DNA from: Oceanobacillus sp. Castelsardo
GTDB lineage: Bacteria; Bacillota; Bacilli; Bacillales; Amphibacillaceae
Assembly: GCF_001659985.1 (NCBI RefSeq)
Contig: NZ_LYCS01000006.1
Coordinates: 124,001-188,000 of the forward strand
Direction: 5' to 3'
Length of the DNA stretch: 64,000 nt
Shown here: positions 16,337 through 25,524 of the stretch, one piece after another
How the letters are laid out: each line of letters opens with the position of its first letter
Numbering within the stretch: the stretch's first letter is position 1
Notes under the pieces: model-generated
The model's input: only the letters and a program-made list of their open reading frames with translations
Database searches by the model: none
Told to the model about the DNA's origin: nothing
Made by a program: the position numbers and the translations under genes

Positions 16337-17563
16337 TTGATCACAACACAACCAAAGAAAATGAATATCTTAGAAAATGGACATGTGACAAGTCCAAAAG
16401 GGTTTATAGCAGGAGGGGTACACTGTGGAATTCGTAGAAAAAAACTAGACTTTGGTTGGATTCATTCAGAAGTTCCGGCTGTTGCGGCTGGTGTATTTAC
16501 CTTAAATGCTTTTCAAGCTGCGCCATTGCAGGTCACGAAGAAAAGTTTAGAAAAGGTCCATAAAATTCAAACCATTATTGTTAATTCTGGGAATGCGAAT
16601 TCTTTTACTGGTGAACAAGGGTATCAAGATGCTTTAGAAATGCAAAGATTAGCAGCTGAAAAAATGACGGTTGAGGTCGATCAAGTTGCGGTTGCTTCTA
16701 CTGGTATTATTGGTGAAACATTGCCAATGGATAAGATTCGTATGGGAATTGCCGCTATGGGAGAAGAAAATCATGTAGCTGCAGAGAACTTTGAGCAAGC
16801 AATTTTAACAACAGATACAAAAACAAAGCATGTAGCAGCGGAAATCGAAATTGATGGAAAAATGATCACAATTGGTGGGGCGGCTAAGGGATCTGGAATG
16901 ATTCATCCCAATATGGCTACCATGCTAGGATTTTTGACGACAGATGCCGTAGTTGACGCTGTAAGTCTGCAAAACGCATTACGCCAAACAATCGACTATT
17001 CCTTTAATATGATAACGGTAGATGGCGATTCAAGTACAAACGATATGGTCCTTGTGTTAGCTAATGGAACGCAAGAAAATGAAATGTTAAATGAACAACA
17101 TCCACAATGGGCAGAGTTTGTGGAAGCATTACAATTTGTTAGTCAAGAACTAGCGAAGAAAGTAGCTAAGGATGGAGAAGGGGCAACTAAACTTATTGAG
17201 GTTAACACTTTTGGTGCACCAACCGAAATAGTGGCGAAACAGGTGGCGAAAGCAGTTATTTCTTCTAATCTTGTAAAAACAGCTGTATATGGTTCAGATC
17301 CAAACTGGGGCCGTATTATTTGCGCAGTTGGCTATAGTGAACAACCAATTTTGCCAAACAAAATTGGTGTGTCAATTGGGGATATCGATGTAGTGAAAGA
17401 TGGGGCAGTTGTTTCATTTATGGAAAAAGAAGCAAGTGAGTATCTTCAAAATGAAGTAGTTAAGATTAATATCGATTTGCAAAACGGAGAATTTGGAGCA
17501 ACAGCGTGGGGCTGTGATTTAACCTATAACTATGTAAGAATTAATGCTTCTTATCGTACGTGA
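16337..17563 (+). CDS. argJ: Bifunctional ornithine acetyltransferase / N-acetylglutamate synthase
   Basis: Transfers acetyl from N-acetylornithine to glutamate, and often also makes N-acetylglutamate from acetyl-CoA. The self-cleavage site is visible as HPNMA-TML, with nucleophile Thr195 splitting the 408-residue precursor into alpha and beta chains. It starts with TTG behind AAGGAAAGGATG. It sits second in the operon; the repeat in the gap upstream may affect its expression. It is 11 bases from argB. Confidence 0.95.
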   Translation: MITTQPKKMNILENGHVTSPKGFIAGGVHCGIRRKKLDFGWIHSEVPAVAAGVFTLNAFQAAPLQVTKKSLEKVHKIQTIIVNSGNANSFTGEQGYQDALEMQRLAAEKMTVEVDQVAVASTGIIGETLPMDKIRMGIAAMGEENHVAAENFEQAILTTDTKTKHVAAEIEIDGKMITIGGAAKGSGMIHPNMATMLGFLTTDAVVDAVSLQNALRQTIDYSFNMITVDGDSSTNDMVLVLANGTQENEMLNEQHPQWAEFVEALQFVSQELAKKVAKDGEGATKLIEVNTFGAPTEIVAKQVAKAVISSNLVKTAVYGSDPNWGRIICAVGYSEQPILPNKIGVSIGDIDVVKDGAVVSFMEKEASEYLQNEVVKINIDLQNGEFGATAWGCDLTYNYVRINASYRT

Positions 17564-17573
17564 GGTGAACAAA

Positions 17574-18374
17574 ATGGGTATTGTTGTGTTAAAAATGGGT
17601 GGTAGTGTTTTAGAAAAACTTCCTGAAGACTTTTATAAAAGCCTTGTTGAATTAAAAGAAAAGAAAATATGTGACCCGATTATCGTTCATGGTGGGGGAC
17701 CTGAAATTAATCAAGCACTTAAACAAGCGGAAGTCGAGAGCTCCTTTGTGAATGGATTACGTATAACAACTGAGGATGTTCTAAAAATTGCCGAAATGGT
17801 GATGAGCGGTTCTATCAATAAACGAATTGTTAATAAATTGATAAAAGCGGAAGGGATAGCTTTTGGCCTTAGTGGTGTCGACGGTTCTCTTTTACAAGCA
17901 GAGCCGATGGATCCCTCTGGAAAATTAGGTTTCGTAGGCAAGGTGAAAAAAATTAATGATTATTGGCTTAAGTTAATCATGGAGCAAGGTGGTATACCAG
18001 TTATCTCACCAATTGGAATTGGTAAGGAAGGGATTCGCTACAATATTAATGGGGATATGGCAGCTGCAGCTGTTGCGAGTAGCGTTGGGGGCAAATTGAT
18101 ATTCGTGAGCGATATTCCAGGGGTTATGGAGAAGATGGATGGGAAACAAGTGGTCCATTCTAAACTAACCAAACGAGAGATTGATTCCATGATATCTTCC
18201 GGAGTTATTTATGGTGGAATGATCCCTAAAGTAAACTCCGCTATGGATGCATTATCGGCTGGTGTAGACGAATCCGTTATTATAAACGGGGTATCTCCGA
18301 GTGACTTGAAAGATTATATGGAAGGGAAAAACATTGGAACAAAAATCGTAATGGGAGAGGTCGAACATGTCTAA
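17574..18374 (+). CDS. argB: N-acetylglutamate kinase
   Basis: Phosphorylates N-acetylglutamate. Amino-acid-kinase fold with N-terminal LKMGGSVLEKLP, HGGGPEIN around residue 41, and nucleotide-site residues in INGDMAAAAVA. I choose ATG 17574 behind TGAGGTGA, giving 266 residues; an earlier in-frame start would lie inside argJ. The 3' end overlaps argD by eight bases, indicating coupled translation. Confidence 0.95.
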   Translation: MGIVVLKMGGSVLEKLPEDFYKSLVELKEKKICDPIIVHGGGPEINQALKQAEVESSFVNGLRITTEDVLKIAEMVMSGSINKRIVNKLIKAEGIAFGLSGVDGSLLQAEPMDPSGKLGFVGKVKKINDYWLKLIMEQGGIPVISPIGIGKEGIRYNINGDMAAAAVASSVGGKLIFVSDIPGVMEKMDGKQVVHSKLTKREIDSMISSGVIYGGMIPKVNSAMDALSAGVDESVIINGVSPSDLKDYMEGKNIGTKIVMGEVEHV

Positions 18375-19557
18375 TAATCTAGCAGTTAAAAATGTAGCAA
18401 TCATGAATACATACAATCGATTCCCAGTAAAACTAGTAAAAGGGAAAGGGAGTAAAGTTTGGGATGATAAGGGAAATGAATATTTGGATTATACATCCGG
18501 TATTGCAACATGTAATTTAGGGCATGTTCCAGATCGAGTACAGTCTAAAGTAAAAGAACAACTTGACCTACTATGGCATTGTTCGAACCTGTATGAGATT
18601 CCAAATCAGGAAGAATTGGCCACGCTACTAACAGAAAACAGTGTGTTTGACAAAGTGTTTTTCTGTAATAGTGGTGCAGAAGCGAATGAAGCGGCAATTA
18701 AGATTGCTAAGAAATATGCGAAAGATCAAGGGAATCCAGAACGTACGGATATTGTAACGTTTAAACAATCTTTTCATGGACGTACCGGAACAACGATGGC
18801 TGCGACAGGCCAAGAAAAAATTCATCAAGGCTTTACTCCATTAGATAGAGGATTTCGTTATTTAACTTTAAACGATTTTGACGCATTAAGTGAGATTAAT
18901 GATGGGAAAACAACCGCAGTCCTTGTGGAAGTAGTTCAAGGAGAAGGTGGAGTAAATCCAGCTGACAAAGAATGGCTTACACAATTGGAAAAGGTCTGTA
19001 AAGATAACGATATTCTCTTTATGGTTGATGAAGTACAAACGGGGATGGGGAGAACTGGAAAATTATTTGCTTATGAACAATTTGATTTGAAACCAGATGT
19101 GATCACTTTAGCGAAAGGACTAGGTTCAGGTATTCCGATTGGTGCAATGCTTGCGACTGAATCTGTTGCAGCTACCTTTAGCCCTGGAACACATGGATGT
19201 ACTTTTGGTGGAAACCCGCTTGCTACAAGTGCTGGAATTGCAACAATTGAATGTTTATTAAGCGAAGGGTTCCTTGCAGAAGTAAAAGAGAAAAGCGATT
19301 GGTTCCGTACAGAATTGGCAAAATTACAGCAGGCCTCTACTAATGTTATCGGAGTAAAAGGACTAGGGTTTCTAGTTGGAATTGAATTTACTGAGCCAGT
19401 TAGTCCATTGATTGAGCAGTTCCGTGAAAAAGGAATTTTAGTATTAGTAGCTGGCACAAATGTATTAAGAATTTTACCTCCACTAACGACAACGAAAGAA
19501 GAATTAAAGCAATTTGTGAATGCTTTTCATGAATTATTATTGGAAACGGAGGAATAA
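18367..19557 (+). CDS. argD: Acetylornithine aminotransferase
   Basis: Class III PLP-dependent transaminase converting N-acetylglutamate semialdehyde to N-acetylornithine. The PLP-binding Lys250 lies in TLAKGLGSGIPIG, with the phosphate-site NSGAEANEAA near residue 101 and the cofactor Asp in MVDEVQTGMGR. 396 residues is the normal length. The start overlaps argB; GGGAGAGG is the ribosome site. carA follows after four bases. Confidence 0.95.
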   Translation: MSNNLAVKNVAIMNTYNRFPVKLVKGKGSKVWDDKGNEYLDYTSGIATCNLGHVPDRVQSKVKEQLDLLWHCSNLYEIPNQEELATLLTENSVFDKVFFCNSGAEANEAAIKIAKKYAKDQGNPERTDIVTFKQSFHGRTGTTMAATGQEKIHQGFTPLDRGFRYLTLNDFDALSEINDGKTTAVLVEVVQGEGGVNPADKEWLTQLEKVCKDNDILFMVDEVQTGMGRTGKLFAYEQFDLKPDVITLAKGLGSGIPIGAMLATESVAATFSPGTHGCTFGGNPLATSAGIATIECLLSEGFLAEVKEKSDWFRTELAKLQQASTNVIGVKGLGFLVGIEFTEPVSPLIEQFREKGILVLVAGTNVLRILPPLTTTKEELKQFVNAFHELLLETEE

Positions 19558-19561
19558 CATC

Positions 19562-20641
19562 ATGACCAAAGGATATCTTGTGTTAGAGACGGGCGAAACA
19601 TTCGTAGGTGAATGGTTAGGGGCAGATATAGAAACTGAAGGGGAAGTTATATTTAATACGAGTATGACTGGATATCAGGAAATGTTAACAGATCCGTCTT
19701 ATCGAGGGCAAATATTAACATTCACTTACCCGACAATAGGTAGCTATGGTATTAATGAACATGATGACCAAAGTAATGATATCGCTGTTTCGGCTGTTAT
19801 TATGAATGATGTTTGCGATGAGCCTAGCCATTATCAATCTACTACAACTATTTCAGAGCAGTTAAAAAAATCAAATATACCTGGATTAGCAAATATTGAT
19901 ACACGTTCTTTAGTTGATATGATTAAAAAATATAAGACAGTGAAAGGTACCATTACAAAGCAGGAAGGATATTCAAATAGCAAATGGAAAAGCACGGATT
20001 CAATAGAATTGGTTAGTGAAGTTTCTGTTAAAGTACCAGAAGTATATGGGAATGGAGACCATCATGTCGTCATTCTTGATTTCGGTTATAAAAAATCATT
20101 ACTTCAGGCATTATTAAAAGAAAATTGTAAAGTAACGATTGTCCCATATAATACTTCTTTCGAGCATATAAAGTCTCTACTTCCTGATGGTATCTTGATT
20201 AGTAATGGACCAGGAAATCCTGAGGAATTACATGGGGTACTTTCAACCATTAAGGAATTAACTCAAAATTACCCTACACTTGGAATTTCCCTAGGTCACC
20301 AACTTATTGCCTTAGCTTACGGTGCAAAAACAGAAAAGTTATCATTTGGGCATCGTGGGAATTATCCAGTAAAACATATGGGATCCGGTAAAGTTTATAT
20401 TACCTCACAAAACCATGGGTATGCTGTGATGGGTAACAGTATAGATTCTAATGAATTTCAAGTGTTGTTTAGAAATGTCAATGATAAATCTGTGGAAGGA
20501 ATGAAACATATACACTTACCCGTTCAATCCGTTCAATTCCACCCTGAAGCACATCCGGGACCAAGTGATACAGAATATATTTTCGCTGATTTCGTGCAGC
20601 AGATGATTTCTTCAGGAGGGAAAAAGTATGTCGAAGCATAA
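19562..20641 (+). CDS. carA: Carbamoyl-phosphate synthase small subunit, arginine-specific, nucleophile Cys replaced by Ser
   Basis: Glutaminase subunit of carbamoyl-phosphate synthase, 359 residues, start ATG 19562 behind GGAGG. The N-terminal half (ETGETFVGEWLG, TGYQEMLTDPSYRGQ) and the amidotransferase half (LISNGPGNPEEL) are normal. However, the catalytic motif reads GISLGHQ: codon 243 (20288-20290) is TCC, Ser, where Cys is expected. His327 and Glu329 of the triad are kept in FHPEAHPGP, at the same spacing from residue 243 as in E. coli (84). A Ser here is the state of vertebrate CPS1, which uses free ammonia. This CarA is therefore predicted to lack glutaminase activity while still supporting carB. 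Confidence 0.93.
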   Translation: MTKGYLVLETGETFVGEWLGADIETEGEVIFNTSMTGYQEMLTDPSYRGQILTFTYPTIGSYGINEHDDQSNDIAVSAVIMNDVCDEPSHYQSTTTISEQLKKSNIPGLANIDTRSLVDMIKKYKTVKGTITKQEGYSNSKWKSTDSIELVSEVSVKVPEVYGNGDHHVVILDFGYKKSLLQALLKENCKVTIVPYNTSFEHIKSLLPDGILISNGPGNPEELHGVLSTIKELTQNYPTLGISLGHQLIALAYGAKTEKLSFGHRGNYPVKHMGSGKVYITSQNHGYAVMGNSIDSNEFQVLFRNVNDKSVEGMKHIHLPVQSVQFHPEAHPGPSDTEYIFADFVQQMISSGGKKYVEA

Positions 20642-23600
20642 ATCATTAAATAAAGTAATCGTTATAGGTTCGGGACCGATTGTTATCGGGCAAGCTGCAG
20701 AATTCGACTATGCTGGCACACAGGCATGTCTTGCTTTAAAAGAAGAAGGCATAGAAGTAGTGCTTGTTAATAATAATCCCGCAACGATTATGACAGATGA
20801 GTCCATTGCTGACCACGTATATATGGAACCATTGACCATTGAATCTATAGAAAAAATTATTGCTAAAGAAAGACCAGATGGTTTAATTGGAACATTAGGT
20901 GGTCAAACGGGTTTAAATTTAACAGTTAAATTATATGAAGAAGGTATTTTAGATAAATACAACGTCAAATTATTGGGAACTTCTGTTGACTCCATTCAAA
21001 AAGGGGAAGACAGAGAAAAATTCCGTCAATTAATGATTGATATAGGTGAACCGATTGCTGAGTCCCAAATTGTGGAATCATTAGATGAAGGTTTGGATTT
21101 CATCAAACAAATTGGTTACCCAGTTATTCTTAGACCGGCTTATACTCTTGGTGGGGAAGGGGGAGGTTTTGCCTATAATGAGAAGGAGTATATTGCCCTT
21201 CTCGAAAATGGTCTAAAACTAAGTCCCATTCACCAAGTACTAGTAGAGAAGAGTATAAAAGGATGGAAAGAAATCGAATATGAAGTAATGCGTGATTCCA
21301 ATGATACATGTGTGATTATTTGTAACATGGAAAATGTTGATCCAGTTGGTGTGCATACTGGGGATTCCATCGTTGTTGCGCCTTCACAAACACTAACAGA
21401 TGTGGAATATCAAATGCTTCGTACTTCCTCTTTAAAAGTTATACGTGCATTGGGTGTAGTTGGAGGATGTAATATTCAATTTGCTCTTCATCCAGAATCA
21501 AAAGAATACTGTATTATCGAGGTTAATCCACGAGTTAGTCGATCATCCGCACTAGCATCAAAAGCGACTGGTTATCCAATTGCTAGGATTGCAACAAAAT
21601 GTGCAATCGGCCAGCATTTAGATGAAATTATTAATCCGATTACAGGTAATACATATGCCTCATTTGAACCAGCAATCGACTATGTCGTTTTAAAAATTCC
21701 ACGTTTTCCTTTTGATAAATTTACGGAAGCAGACCGTACACTGGGGACACAAATGAAAGCTACTGGGGAAGTTATGTCAATGGATCGGACTTTTGAAGGT
21801 GCATTAAATAAGGCTGTCCGATCACTCGAAATGAATATGTATAGTTTGAACTGGCCTGGAATGGATGAAAAAACAAATGTTGAAATCCTAGATTTACTAA
21901 CTAGTCCAAATGACCTAAGACTATTTGCTATCGCAGAGGCTTTTCAGCGAAAAATAAGTATGGAGAAAATCAAGAATATCACTCAAATTAATTTTTGGTT
22001 TTTACGAAAAATAGAAAGAATTGTACAGCTTGAGGCTACATTGAGTGGGTGCGAGTGGCCAAATGTCCCGAAAGAGGCGCTATTCGAAGCGAAACGATTA
22101 AATATTAGCGATCTTCGAATTGCTGAACTTGTAGGAACATCGGCGAAAAATTTAAGAAACTATTATAAAGAGATTTCTATACATCCGGTATATAAATTAG
22201 TAGATACTTGTGCAGGTGAGTTTGATGCAGTTACTCCATATTATTATTCAACCTGGCAAGGAAAAGATGAAGTGAAAATAACCAATAGTAAGAAAAAAGT
22301 GCTTGTTTTAGGATCAGGTCCGATTCGCATTGGACAAGGGGTAGAATTTGACTATTGTTCGGTACATGCAGCCTGGGCTGTGAAAGAAATGGGATATGAA
22401 GCCATTGTTATCAATAATAATCCAGAAACAGTAAGCACGGATTATTCGATTGCTGATCGCTTATATTTTGAACCATTAGCATTAGAAGATGTCCTTCAAG
22501 TTATCGAGAAAGAACAAGTAGAAGGGGTTCTTATTCAGTTTGGTGGTCAAACAGCCATTAATTTAGCCAATGATTTAAAGGAAGAAGGTATCCATATTTT
22601 TGGTACACTTCCAGAACATATTGACCAAATGGAAGACAGAGAACAATTTTATGATCTTCTAAATCAATTAAATATCCCACACATTTCCGGACATATCGTT
22701 CATTCTTTAGATGAAGTATCCGCATCGGCAAATAATTTAGGTTTTCCAGTCCTTATTCGTCCTTCCTATGTGATAGGCGGGCAATCGATGTTCATTTGTA
22801 ATAATGAAAAAGAATTATATAGTTATATATCGCGTATACAAAAGGATACGAATGATCGTTGTTGGCCATTGCTTATTGACGAATATTTACCCGGTGTGGA
22901 ATGTGAAATCGATGTGATTAGTGATGGGACCGATATCGTTGTTCCCGGGATTTTCGAGCATATTGAACGTGCTGGAGTTCATTCAGGGGATAGTATGGGA
23001 GTATTTCCGCCAATTTCTTTATCGGAAGAAGTGAAACAACAGCTCGTGGCTATGGCTAAAAAGATAAGTCAGACAGTTCCGGTTATTGGAATGATGAATA
23101 TTCAGTTTGTTATCCATCGTGATGTTATCTACGTATTAGAGGTTAACCCTAGATCATCAAGAACTATTCCGATTATGAGTAAAGTAACTGGTGTTCCAAT
23201 GATTGAATGGGCAGTTCAAACGCAATTAGGTCATTCATTAAAGGAGATTACAAATCAATTAGATTTACTCCCTGAACCCACCTATTATACTGTCAAATCA
23301 CCAATATTCTCTGCAAGTAAATTAAAAGGGGTCGACCATGTTTTAGGGCCAGAAATGAAATCGACCGGGGAAATTATTGGATTAGGGTATTCCAATAATG
23401 AAGCACTACAAAAAGTCGCATCACATATGGGTGATTTAAGAAATGTAAATCAGTTATTTGTTTCCATAACTAATCGGTTAAAAGAGGAGAGCTTACCTCT
23501 TATACAAAAATTTGTAGAAGCAGGAACTCAACTTGTGGCAACGGAAGGGACTGCGAAATTTTTAGAAACAAAAGGAATTTATGCATTTCCACTTTCTAAT

Positions 23601-23864
23601 AATAAAGATGAAATATTAAATTATTGGATAACGAATACGCCAGATGTTGTATTGAATATCCCAAACCAAGGAAGAGAAAAGGAAAAAGTCGGATTCTATA
23701 TAAGGGAATTGGCAGTAAGATACCAAATCCCATACTTCACAAGTTTAGAAACACTTGATATCATGATAGAATGCTATAACAATAAAGAAAATCAAGTAAA
23801 AACCTTATCGTTACAAGAATACTTGGAAGAGAACAAAAGCGCAAGCGCCCGTTTAGCGACGTAA
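20628..23864 (+). CDS. carB: Carbamoyl-phosphate synthase large subunit, arginine-specific
   Basis: Makes carbamoyl phosphate from bicarbonate, ammonia and two ATP. 1,078 residues in two homologous halves, each with an ATP-grasp core: IVIGSGPIVIGQAAEFDYAG near the N-terminus and VLGSGPIRIGQGVEFDYCS near residue 560. An MGS-like regulatory domain occupies roughly the last 140 residues. It overlaps carA by 14 bases, with TCAGGAGGG as ribosome site. The last codons (SASARLAT) are read from a dispersed intergenic repeat, so the C-terminus has been altered. argF, which follows carB in B. subtilis, is missing here. Confidence 0.95.
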   Translation: MSKHKSLNKVIVIGSGPIVIGQAAEFDYAGTQACLALKEEGIEVVLVNNNPATIMTDESIADHVYMEPLTIESIEKIIAKERPDGLIGTLGGQTGLNLTVKLYEEGILDKYNVKLLGTSVDSIQKGEDREKFRQLMIDIGEPIAESQIVESLDEGLDFIKQIGYPVILRPAYTLGGEGGGFAYNEKEYIALLENGLKLSPIHQVLVEKSIKGWKEIEYEVMRDSNDTCVIICNMENVDPVGVHTGDSIVVAPSQTLTDVEYQMLRTSSLKVIRALGVVGGCNIQFALHPESKEYCIIEVNPRVSRSSALASKATGYPIARIATKCAIGQHLDEIINPITGNTYASFEPAIDYVVLKIPRFPFDKFTEADRTLGTQMKATGEVMSMDRTFEGALNKAVRSLEMNMYSLNWPGMDEKTNVEILDLLTSPNDLRLFAIAEAFQRKISMEKIKNITQINFWFLRKIERIVQLEATLSGCEWPNVPKEALFEAKRLNISDLRIAELVGTSAKNLRNYYKEISIHPVYKLVDTCAGEFDAVTPYYYSTWQGKDEVKITNSKKKVLVLGSGPIRIGQGVEFDYCSVHAAWAVKEMGYEAIVINNNPETVSTDYSIADRLYFEPLALEDVLQVIEKEQVEGVLIQFGGQTAINLANDLKEEGIHIFGTLPEHIDQMEDREQFYDLLNQLNIPHISGHIVHSLDEVSASANNLGFPVLIRPSYVIGGQSMFICNNEKELYSYISRIQKDTNDRCWPLLIDEYLPGVECEIDVISDGTDIVVPGIFEHIERAGVHSGDSMGVFPPISLSEEVKQQLVAMAKKISQTVPVIGMMNIQFVIHRDVIYVLEVNPRSSRTIPIMSKVTGVPMIEWAVQTQLGHSLKEITNQLDLLPEPTYYTVKSPIFSASKLKGVDHVLGPEMKSTGEIIGLGYSNNEALQKVASHMGDLRNVNQLFVSITNRLKEESLPLIQKFVEAGTQLVATEGTAKFLETKGIYAFPLSNNKDEILNYWITNTPDVVLNIPNQGREKEKVGFYIRELAVRYQIPYFTSLETLDIMIECYNNKENQVKTLSLQEYLEENKSASARLAT

Positions 23865-23915
23865 GGACTCCGCTACCGCAGGACATAAAGACCGTTCTTA
23901 GTCGGTCTTCTCAAA
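23838..23915 (+). repeat. Dispersed repeat fragment (family E) over the carB 3' end
   Basis: AGCGCCCGTTTAGCGACGTA matches the border of the longer copies at 28937-29150 and 61603-61810. The following GACCG...CGGTC hairpin (around 23889-23907) matches an inner part of the copy at 45765-46140. It starts inside the carB reading frame. Confidence 0.7.
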
Positions 23916-23961
23916 GACAAGATTTAATAAGCTAAATTTTTTAATTTCACAAGGATAAAAG

Positions 23962-23990
23962 AAAACGGGAGTGATTTACACTCCCGTTTT
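23962..23990. terminator. Bidirectional terminator between carB and dat
   Basis: AAAACGGGAGTG (23962-23973), 5-base loop, CACTCCCGTTTT (23979-23990), with T-runs in both directions. It serves the converging carB and dat transcripts. Confidence 0.92.
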
Positions 23991-24003
23991 TTCTATCTAA
24001 TCC

Positions 24004-24858
24004 TTATTTTGTTAGTTTAGCATCTTGTTCATAAGCTGCCTGAAGCATTTTTGTTACTTTACCAGGTTTTCCGTCAGTAATAATTGTATGGTCTACTTGG
24101 ATGATTGGTAACACTTCGGAAGTACTACTTGATAAAAATAATTCATCAGCTTTTGCAATATCTTCAACAGAGAAGGCATCTTCAATGAATTCAATATTTA
24201 GATCTGTAGCAAATCTCTCAACAGCCATTCTAACACAACCATGTAGGATGTTATTTGTAGCTGGGTGAGTGAATATTTTTCCATTCTTCACTAAATATAC
24301 GTTAGAACTACTACACTCCGTTACCGTCCCATCTTTATGTAGAATTGCTTCATAACAATCATTCTCACTAGCTTCCTGTTTAGCGAGAACATTAGGTAAA
24401 AGATTCAAACTTTTAATATAGCAATTTTCCCATCGTGCATCACGCCTTGTAATAGCTTTTACTCCATTGTTTAAATTGTTTAAGTTCCGGGGTAATTCTT
24501 GAATGTACCCATAAATATTTGGTAGAACCCCTTTAGGAAAAATATGATCCCTTGGAGCTGAACCGCGGGTTGCTTGGAGGTATAACTTACCATCCTTGTT
24601 CATCTTATTTCTAGTCATTAATTCCAGTAATAAATCTTTTAATTCTTCTTTTGAATAAGGTAGTGTAAGTTTGATTGCTTCCGCAGAACGGTATAAACGA
24701 TCTATGTGTTCTTCAAATAAATAATACTCACCCTGATAAATGCGGATTACCTCATAAACTCCATCACCGAACTGTAAACCTCTTTCTTCAAATGGATACT
24801 TTAAATGATCGCGATGCATGAATTTAGATTGAGTCAAAATAATAGGATATACACCCAT
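24004..24858 (-). CDS. dat: D-amino-acid (D-alanine) aminotransferase
   Basis: Fold-type IV PLP enzyme that interconverts D-alanine and D-glutamate through their 2-oxo acids, supplying D-glutamate for peptidoglycan. 284 residues. The motif RGLQFGDGVYEVIR (26-39) is typical of Dat, the PLP Lys149 lies in CYIKSLN, and the cofactor Glu in TVTECSSSNVYLV. ATG 24858 follows GGGGAGGGG. Single gene converging on carB. Branched-chain aminotransferases share the fold but have different motifs, so Dat is favoured. Confidence 0.92.
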   Translation of the reverse strand: MGVYPIILTQSKFMHRDHLKYPFEERGLQFGDGVYEVIRIYQGEYYLFEEHIDRLYRSAEAIKLTLPYSKEELKDLLLELMTRNKMNKDGKLYLQATRGSAPRDHIFPKGVLPNIYGYIQELPRNLNNLNNGVKAITRRDARWENCYIKSLNLLPNVLAKQEASENDCYEAILHKDGTVTECSSSNVYLVKNGKIFTHPATNNILHGCVRMAVERFATDLNIEFIEDAFSVEDIAKADELFLSSSTSEVLPIIQVDHTIITDGKPGKVTKMLQAAYEQDAKLTK

Positions 24859-25086
24859 TTTTCTACTTCCCCTCCCCTAAGTAAGTCTAGTTTATCACTT
24901 CTTATATAGTAGGTCGACAACAAATCTTGTCGTGTATTCATGTGTTTTTATCTAAAATTGTAGTAGAAAGATAGGTGTTTATAATATAATTGTAAAAAAA
25001 TGTAGAATTTCCTTGAATTCAATATACTAGATTGTTATAATATATTTTGTTAGCACAACAAACAAAAAATTAAATAATTTTCCTAT

Positions 25087-25160
25087 GCGGGTGTAGTTAA
25101 ATGGTATAACCTCAGCCTTCCAAGCTGATGTCGTGGGTTCGATTCCCATCACCCGCTCCA
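25087..25160 (+). tRNA. trnG: tRNA-Gly (anticodon UCC), CCA encoded
   Basis: The acceptor stem GCGGGTG (25087-25093) pairs with CACCCGC (25150-25156). The anticodon stem TCAGC/GCTGA encloses loop CTTCCAA, with anticodon TCC at 25119-25121. The T arm GTGGGTTCGATTCCCAT is intact. CCA is encoded at 25158-25160. D loop AGTTAAATGGTATAAC. Single isolated tRNA gene with its own terminator. Confidence 0.97.
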
Positions 25161-25173
25161 TACATAAGGTTGT

Positions 25174-25220
25174 AACGCAGTGTTTCGTAGTAAAAATGGC
25201 TACGAAGTATTGCGTTTTTT
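25174..25220 (+). terminator. Terminator after tRNA-Gly
   Basis: AACGCAGTGTTTCGTAG (25174-25190) pairs, with a few G-T wobbles, with CTACGAAGTATTGCGTT (25200-25216), followed by T residues. Confidence 0.8.
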
Positions 25221-25229
25221 ACTTTTTAT

Positions 25230-25345
25230 CTACGCGGCGGCACTTATCTCCCGCCTCTACAGGCGGGAGATAAGTGCCGCCAAGCTTCGAAATAAGAGCG
25301 ACTAAGTATCAGGTGGAGTTAAAACTCCACCTAAACTAAGTCTTC
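25230..25345 (+). repeat. Structured intergenic repeat (family D) with 21-bp perfect hairpin
   Basis: The 21 bases at 25236-25256, starting GGCGGCACTT and ending CCCGCCT, pair perfectly with 25261-25281 around a CTAC loop. A second hairpin is AGGTGGAGTT (25311-25320) with AACTCCACCT (25323-25332). It is enclosed by GCGACTAAG and AAGTCTTCTTT, the same enclosing words as in the family E copies. The rest of the 300-base gap before queG shows nothing else. Confidence 0.75.
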
Positions 25346-25524
25346 TTTGTGACCACCTTTTCCAATTTTTTAACACGTGAAAAATGGTATCAGCTATATA
25401 AAAAAATAAACTTCATTGATAATCCCGCTTATAGACATAACTTGAAAACAGCATTTTTTCCGTAGTATTCTAAAACTATATAAAATAAAAAATATACATA
25501 GAAGGTAGAAAGGAGGTTCTATGG

